From Sisyra terminalis (taxonomy: Eukaryota > Arthropoda > Insecta > Neuroptera > Sisyridae), in the NCBI GenBank assembly GCA_958496175.1, contig OY292275.1, positions 32,565,701 through 32,629,700 of the forward strand: DNA of 64,000 nt, written 5' to 3'. Each line of letters begins with the position of its first letter. The stretch's first letter is position 1. The translations under genes and the position numbers were made by a program. The notes under the pieces were generated by a model. That model worked only from the letters and a program-made list of their open reading frames with translations. It was not told the origin of the DNA and ran no database searches. Below are positions 58,700 through 64,000 of this stretch, piece after piece.

Positions 58700-61600
58700 T
58701 TAATTAGTTGCCGCTGTAAACGGTGAAAAAACTGGATGTTTTAACCATTCGGATGTTTCTAGTAATCTAAAAATAAAAAAATATATTTTCATTATTCTTT
58801 ATCTGTACTATTTTATTTATCTGTTTTTTTGTTTCAAGCCAAAATTATCATTTTATTTTTAAATTATCTTTTTTTCATTTTTTTTATCGAATTATAAAAA
58901 AGAAATGATAAAAGAAATCAGTTTTGGTTTCCCTAGATTAAATTATTTCGATATAGATTTAAACCAATTTTAATTGAATCACATTCTCTGCTTCCTAAAA
59001 CAATGCAGTATGATTTTTCTATTTACGTTTTGAAGGTATGAAAGAAGTATTCAAAAACATATTTAAATCCACTTTTAAAATCAAGTATTCATTTTTTAAC
59101 GGAAGATCTAGTAAACGTAATATTAAAGATGTACTCATAAATGACAGTGAGAAGTTAAATCTAAAATAAGATAGAAAACAATCAACAGTTTAAATAACAT
59201 AGCTTTCATCTCAATTAGGTATTTATATTTTAATATGGGCTCTTAAAAAAATACTAAATTAGCCAATTAAATATCGCTGATAAGGGTATTAAATATAACA
59301 CCGCAAATTATGAATCGCTTTTAACTTTGTTTTTAAGATGTCATAAAGCATAATATTTGATAATTTGGCAATTATTGGGCGCATATAACTCGCAATTAGC
59401 AGAGAATAAAACTTTTTCAAATAAAAATTAAGGTTTTAAAAACACTGGTTACAAACTATTCGTTTTTAACGTAATTTGGATCATATCAAATATTGTTCCC
59501 TTATTCTTAGGTCAAGCAATACATGTATCAACTTTTTGAAGACCACTATTATCGACCACACATAAGAACGATCATAATGACGTCATATAGTGACAATTCG
59601 GCTCATGCCCCATTAAGGGACGTCAATATTGAATTTTCAACGTTGAATTTTCTCCTTATTTTTAATTTAACTTGCGATTGTTTTATTCATTAAACTCTAA
59701 TATCGTATAATTTTCTATTTTGTTGCTAATAAAATTAAAAGAGGTAGAAATTGCAACATTGCCAAATATTGGCGTCTCTAAAAAAGACATGAGCCGATAA
59801 CTTTACTTGAAATTTCCCGATTACATCCAACGTTGGCATAATTAATAGATATTTTAGAGCAACGTGCATTTGGGGCTGGCCGCACAATGTAGCGAACAAA
59901 CATCCTCATACAAAACATTTCTTTGGAGCTGGAAGATAATCCAGACAATGCATTAAAGTTATAGAAGGGATCGAACTCATTCCCTCTAACTCCAGGGAAA
60001 TGTTTTGTATGATAATGTTTGTTCGCTACAGTGTTCGAACGACCAAAGTACAATCGGGAAACATCGGAAGAACCAATCTTTAACGACCTCACTATATGAG
60101 GTCACCATCTGTGGTGAACAAAATTTTAATGATTCCTTATGCTTATGTGCAATTCATGTACTGTATGTACTAAGACTTTAGTTTTATTTTCGATTTGCAC
60201 TTAACTTTGATCATTTTAGTTAGGCAAAATTTTAGACATCTAACCCATCTAACATTAAAAAAAGAATACCAAAACTGAAAGTACTGAAGAATCAAGGGTA
60301 GTTTATAGCATGTTTAATTTCACTAAGCAGATATAAAGAAAAACTGTGATCATAGTAATAGTAAAATAGTTTTGAGTAAATTCTTTTTGTAAAATAAAAA
60401 TCATACCTGAATAAAGACAATGGCAAAGCAGGGAATGATTCAATGAAAAAATTCTGTAAGTCAATTCCACCCAAAGATCGATTGTTTAATTGCCTTTCTT
60501 CGGTGCATTCTCTCAAAAAGCGTAATAATCCCGTGGGCGTGTCAGAAAACGTATTTTCCGGAATTCTCAGGCTAGGAAATTTACTTTTCACGACTGAAAC
60601 CCAATCTCCCTTAATATGATCTCGGGCTGCAGATACGTCAAGGCATGAATGCAAGTGATTTAAGGACACGGGCACAGGTGATCCATGCTGAGTGATTCCT
60701 GCACACGCTAACAAAAATCTCCATTTACGTTCGGAATCCCAAAAATAAACATGCCTATTTTAATAATATTAATATAAATATTTTCTTCAATTGAAAACTT
60801 CTAGTGTGTTTCTAAATCGTTTACATAAAACTTTTGACTTGTTTTCAAATTATTTTTTTTAAATTTTTGTGCGATAAAGCGTTTTCATAAATATACGTTC
60901 GTGTCTGTCGGTCGCTATTAGAAAGTATTGTAAACCGTTTTAGCCACATAACGTGGGAATAAACATGAGTTAACATTTCTGATAACGACCGAATTGAGAC
61001 CTTGCAAGATTATTCGTTCAACTCTTTACACACAGAAGCTTTGAGGATAAAACGAGTTGACCAAATGTTCTCAGGTTAACCAGAATTTTTGAAAGATTGA
61101 AAGTCAAGGGCATCTTTTGGACCTGAAAATTTAAGGAAAAACATTTTCCCTGAAATTTATTTAAAAAAAATCTTTGTAAGACATTTCCGACTTCAATTTT
61201 CTTGCAATTTGTTAAACTACGTTTCTATACATTTTTTGAACTTAACGTAAGGTTGTGATTTTAGTAAAAATACACTCTTTATTTTCTAACACTTATTTTT
61301 GGAAACTGACTCAATCGTGACGTTCTTCTTCTTTTCAATCGTTCTTTTTATATGCATTATTTTTTAATGTACTATTTTGAACAAAATACAAAAAAAAATT
61401 GATATTATTGTTTCTTTGTATTTTAAAAAGACTATTCATATTAAGCTGTCTTATTTCTCCCCCGATTTTTTTCCTTTTGTAAGTTTGAAATGAATGCACA
61501 ATATTTACTGTTTAAGATATTATTTACAGACTGGGGTGGCTGTTGAAAAATAAATCGGACCTCTCCCTGGACAGTAGACTGTTGATATATAAAACCGTAA

Positions 61601-64000
61601 TAAAACAGGTCTGAACGTACGGGATACAATTATGGGAAACTGCTAGCAGCTCCAAAATTAATATCATTCAAAGGTTACAGTCTAAGGTAATTGGATTGAT
61701 CACAGGTACCTCATGGTATATCAATAATTTTAACATACAAAAGGAAATGGCGACGATCAGGGAGGAGGTAGTCAAATTCAGTGTAAGCTACCAATTATCC
61801 TAATCATCTGACATGCACTCAATGTGTATGAATTTTATTTTATTTTTTTTTTAATTTAATTTCATAAGTTTTTAAATTCAAATGTACAAGTTACTAAAAA
61901 GTTACTATTTAAACTTACTACAAACAATAGTAATATGGCAAGGCAATCATTACATATAACGAAGTTAATATTGCGTGTTTTGAGCGCCTGAAGACGCAAT
62001 AAATCATTACGAAACGTGAAACAAACAGTATTAACTCATTTGCCCGCTCCAACAACTATCCTCGGAATATATAGTGAATCTATAGGATTTAAAAATAAAG
62101 ACTGACTCAGTAACTTTTTTTCTACGAAAACATGACTTTATGTGGAAGTTAAAGTTTCGGCCAAAACAGACTGATATTGAAATTCGGTTTCGGTCGTTAA
62201 AACTAGTTTCGGTCGGACACTACTTCTTATTTCTTAATGGTCTTAGAAAGTTCTCATCACGATAAATGCTTTAAATCCATCGGCAAAATAAAATTGCACC
62301 TTCAGGATTATTTTTGCCCAAACAGCAATTTTGGAAAAAAAGCGTAAAGAGGCTTCCTGAGAGATAAAAAGGCTCTTATATAGTTATATAGTAGTAAAGG
62401 CTCTTATATTATTTAACAAAGGTAATAATATTCTAAACAGTACATATTGTGTCTTCATTTCATGTTAAAGAATAGAAAGAAACTTATGGGCCAACTCAAT
62501 ATATCAAATTCCGCTTTAAATTTCATTCCTCGTACGAACAACGTTAAAAAAATAGCTCTAATCCCTTTTAGATCGGTCAATATCTGGTAACGTTGTATTT
62601 TCTACTTTGTTTTTAAATTAATTTGCTTATAAATCGGCCCATAATGAAAATTTAGCCACAAAAGAGAAAACTATACCATATTAAAATTGAAGTAACAAAA
62701 AACTCGCGAATAAAATAATAAAATAAAGCAAAGCAGAAAATACAACGTTGCCACATATTGACCGACCTAAAAGGGACTTGAACCCAAAAAAAAAATGTGG
62801 ATAACTTGTTTCCGAACAGAAGTGAACGTATGTGTGAAATAGCTCTTAACTAATGAACAGTAAAAAATGTCAAAACTCGGTAGTTCTATAGAATAAATTC
62901 GGTTATTTATCATCAACTTACGATAAAATTTGAGTCACATTAGGTCTTTCAGTTGGATCATATATAAGCATCCACGATATTAAATCTATCAAATCACATC
63001 CCACTGTCTTCAAGTCGTATTTTCCGCGAACAATATTTTCTAAAATATCCTCAGCTACTATTCCAAACGGATGCAATCCTCCCGTTATGATGAAGTGCAT
63101 TAGCATCCCAGCTACTTGAATATCAGAATAAACCGTGCAAGACATAATTGACGATTTTTCATAATGTTCATATGTTTCACGAGCAAACCAAATAACTGAA
63201 GACTTTGGGGGTCTTACACTTTGGTATAACGCTCGATAAACTCCAAACTCAGCTAGTTTTAATACACCTTGGGAATCTATGAGAACGTTAGATGGTTTTA
63301 AATTGCCGTGAACTATAGGTGTAGACCGATCATGTAAGTATCTCAAACCAATCAAAAGTTGCCGAGCTAAGCCATTAGCTGTAGACATCAACGTATTATT
63401 ACACTTTAAATACATTAAATATTCACCCATATTATATTCACACAACGGTGAAGCTATTATCAACTGTGTGTCATCATATTCACAAACTGCATAGTGCAGC
63501 AAATGCTTGTGACGCAACCCAAGCAATGGATTCATGGCAGCTTTTAATATTTTACAGACTGTATTATTTTGTTTGGATATTCGTTTTACTGCTAAAGCAC
63601 GAGCATGCAAATCTAAACCGATTTCAACGTCGCCAAAATTACCACCTGATGAAATAATAAAATGCACTCTTCCACTAGAAGGACATGAACGCAACTCTCC
63701 ACAACCTAAGATGTTCAAATTGCTCAAATTTCTCAAATTTGTAATAGCCGAATCCCAACGGCTCATGTAAGCTGGTGTAGTTGGTTGTTCCTGTATTAAA
63801 TTCGTCTGTTTCCAAAACGAATTATTTGGCATTGAAATTGATGAAGATGGATTAAAGACTTGAGATTGTATGTTGACCGAACAAGTCTCTGCGTTTTCAT
63901 CAGTTGATTTTGAACGGCGTCCTTTACTATGCGAAAGAATGTTGAAAAAGTTGTTCGGATTTGGTTCATGTGATTTAGTCTTAGTCATACTGTTTTCAGC
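58700..64000 (-). CDS. IRE1/RNase L-like protein: pseudokinase plus degenerate KEN domain (5' partial)
   Basis: Minus-strand exons 64000-62922, 60754-60407 and 58766-58700 (TAA at 58702-58700). From the Met at 63988 this is 493 residues; the frame stays open to the window edge (four more codons), so the N-terminus is unknown. Residues 90-355 form a protein-kinase fold with an IRE1/RNase L look (SDIQVAG..FIITGGLHPFG; DPTERPNVTQILSHVYFW). The beta-3 Lys (K135, LAVKR) is kept. The HRD motif is HGN (227-229) and DFG is EFG (247-249), so the catalytic Asp is gone. Residues 361-472 match the KEN RNase domain (GLLRFLRE..; FFIESFPALPLSLFR). By eye R437 fits human IRE1 R905, but the Y892, N906 and H910 positions are Thr, Glu and Glu. 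Probably an inactive scaffold or sensor; ankyrin repeats or a luminal domain may lie upstream. Confidence 0.82.
59572..60107. mobile_element. Composite foldback in KEN-gene intron 2
   Basis: Outer ends GACGTCATATAGTGAC (59578) and its imperfect inverse CTCACTATATGAGGTCAC (60085) enclose two things: a copy of the palindromic MITE (59599-59796), and a second palindrome of about 260 bp. The second has arms TGTAGCGAACAAACAT..CATACAAAACATTTC (59888-59920) and the inverse at 59998-60030, with outer partners TTTCCCGATT and AATCGGGAAA. Confidence 0.6.
59599..59796. mobile_element. Palindromic MITE family copy
   Basis: CGGCTCATGCCCCATTAAGG at the left and the inverse AAAAAGACATGAGCCG at the right, with TCAACGTTGAATTTTCTCC and GGTAGAAATTGCAACATTGCC inside. 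Part of the composite foldback. Confidence 0.7.
61540..61800 (+). pseudogene. Jockey-like LINE reverse transcriptase C-terminal relic
   Basis: Plus-strand frame reads LSLDSRLLIYKTVIK, then TYGIQLWETASSSKINIIQR, LQSKVIGLITGTSWYINN and REEVVKFSVSYQ, the end of a Jockey-group reverse transcriptase. A TGA replaces the usual Trp just before TYGIQLW, so the copy is dead. It lies in intron 1 of the KEN-domain gene in antisense orientation. Confidence 0.75.
62555..62783. mobile_element. Palindromic MITE family copy
   Basis: GCTCTAATCCCTTTTAGATC at the left and GACCTAAAAGGGACTTGA at the right, with GGTAACGTTGTATTTTCTAC and GCAGAAAATACAACGTTGCC inside. The centre CCACAAAAGAGAAAACTATACC matches the copy at 51.7 kb. 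It sits about 140 bp from the splice donor of the KEN-domain gene's first visible exon. Confidence 0.75.

Noticed and set aside
60292..60714. Minus-strand ORF read as a stand-alone 140-residue protein
   Set aside because: It is the KEN exon plus intron read-through; the true exon is 60754-60407, and the last 25 or so residues of that ORF are intronic.
63448..63770. Plus-strand ORFs of 69 and 78 codons
   Set aside because: Lie opposite the kinase exon of the KEN-domain gene and show no independent signal.
1..64000. CRISPR array, operons, riboswitches or other prokaryotic features
   Set aside because: No evenly spaced direct repeats; spliced eukaryotic genes throughout, so prokaryotic feature types do not apply.

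Overview
This window is nuclear DNA of an insect. It is strongly AT-rich. Genes have short GT-AG introns (often 55-85 bp) mixed with introns of 1-13 kb, and long stretches are filled with transposon debris typical of insects: hAT, P, piggyBac, Tc1 and Mutator-like elements, a Helitron, LINE relics, tRNA-derived SINEs and foldback MITEs. The gene content (peroxisomal acyl-CoA oxidase, a chemosensory ionotropic receptor, acyl-CoA-binding proteins, a BTB-BACK-kelch protein) is animal, and the receptor family points to an arthropod. The order cannot be fixed from the sequence alone.

Layout. 1-7.8 kb: two tandem, head-to-tail genes for an ACOX3-type acyl-CoA oxidase. The first is cut by the window edge and the second is complete; both end in a peroxisomal SKL signal. 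Between them lie a hAT relic and a heat-shock-like promoter with no recognisable gene behind it. 9.0-13.9 kb: a seven-exon ionotropic receptor of the Ir21a type with a LINE relic in its large intron. 16.8-17.1 kb and 28.8-29.5 kb: two acyl-CoA-binding protein genes separated by about 12 kb of repeats. Those repeats include a 1.6 kb foldback, a 2.64 kb Helitron and a palindrome with identical arms. 30-40 kb: repeats only. 40.3-56.1 kb: a six-exon IPP-type kelch gene whose 12.8 kb first intron holds a hAT-like element interrupted by an 8.26 kb P-type transposon. That transposon has perfect 8-bp target duplications and an apparently intact THAP-domain transposase. 58.7-64.0 kb, minus strand: the 3' part of a gene for an IRE1/RNase L-like protein (protein kinase plus KEN domain) whose kinase and RNase active-site residues are both substituted.

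The oxidases and acyl-CoA-binding proteins share acyl-CoA metabolism, but nothing in the sequence shows co-regulation. All spliced models were built by eye. Exon phases close without frameshift in every gene. The most notable points are the KEN-domain pseudoenzyme, the P-type transposon carrying an inverted copy of its own promoter region in its intron, the mosaic divergence of the two oxidase copies, and the dispersed palindromic MITE family.
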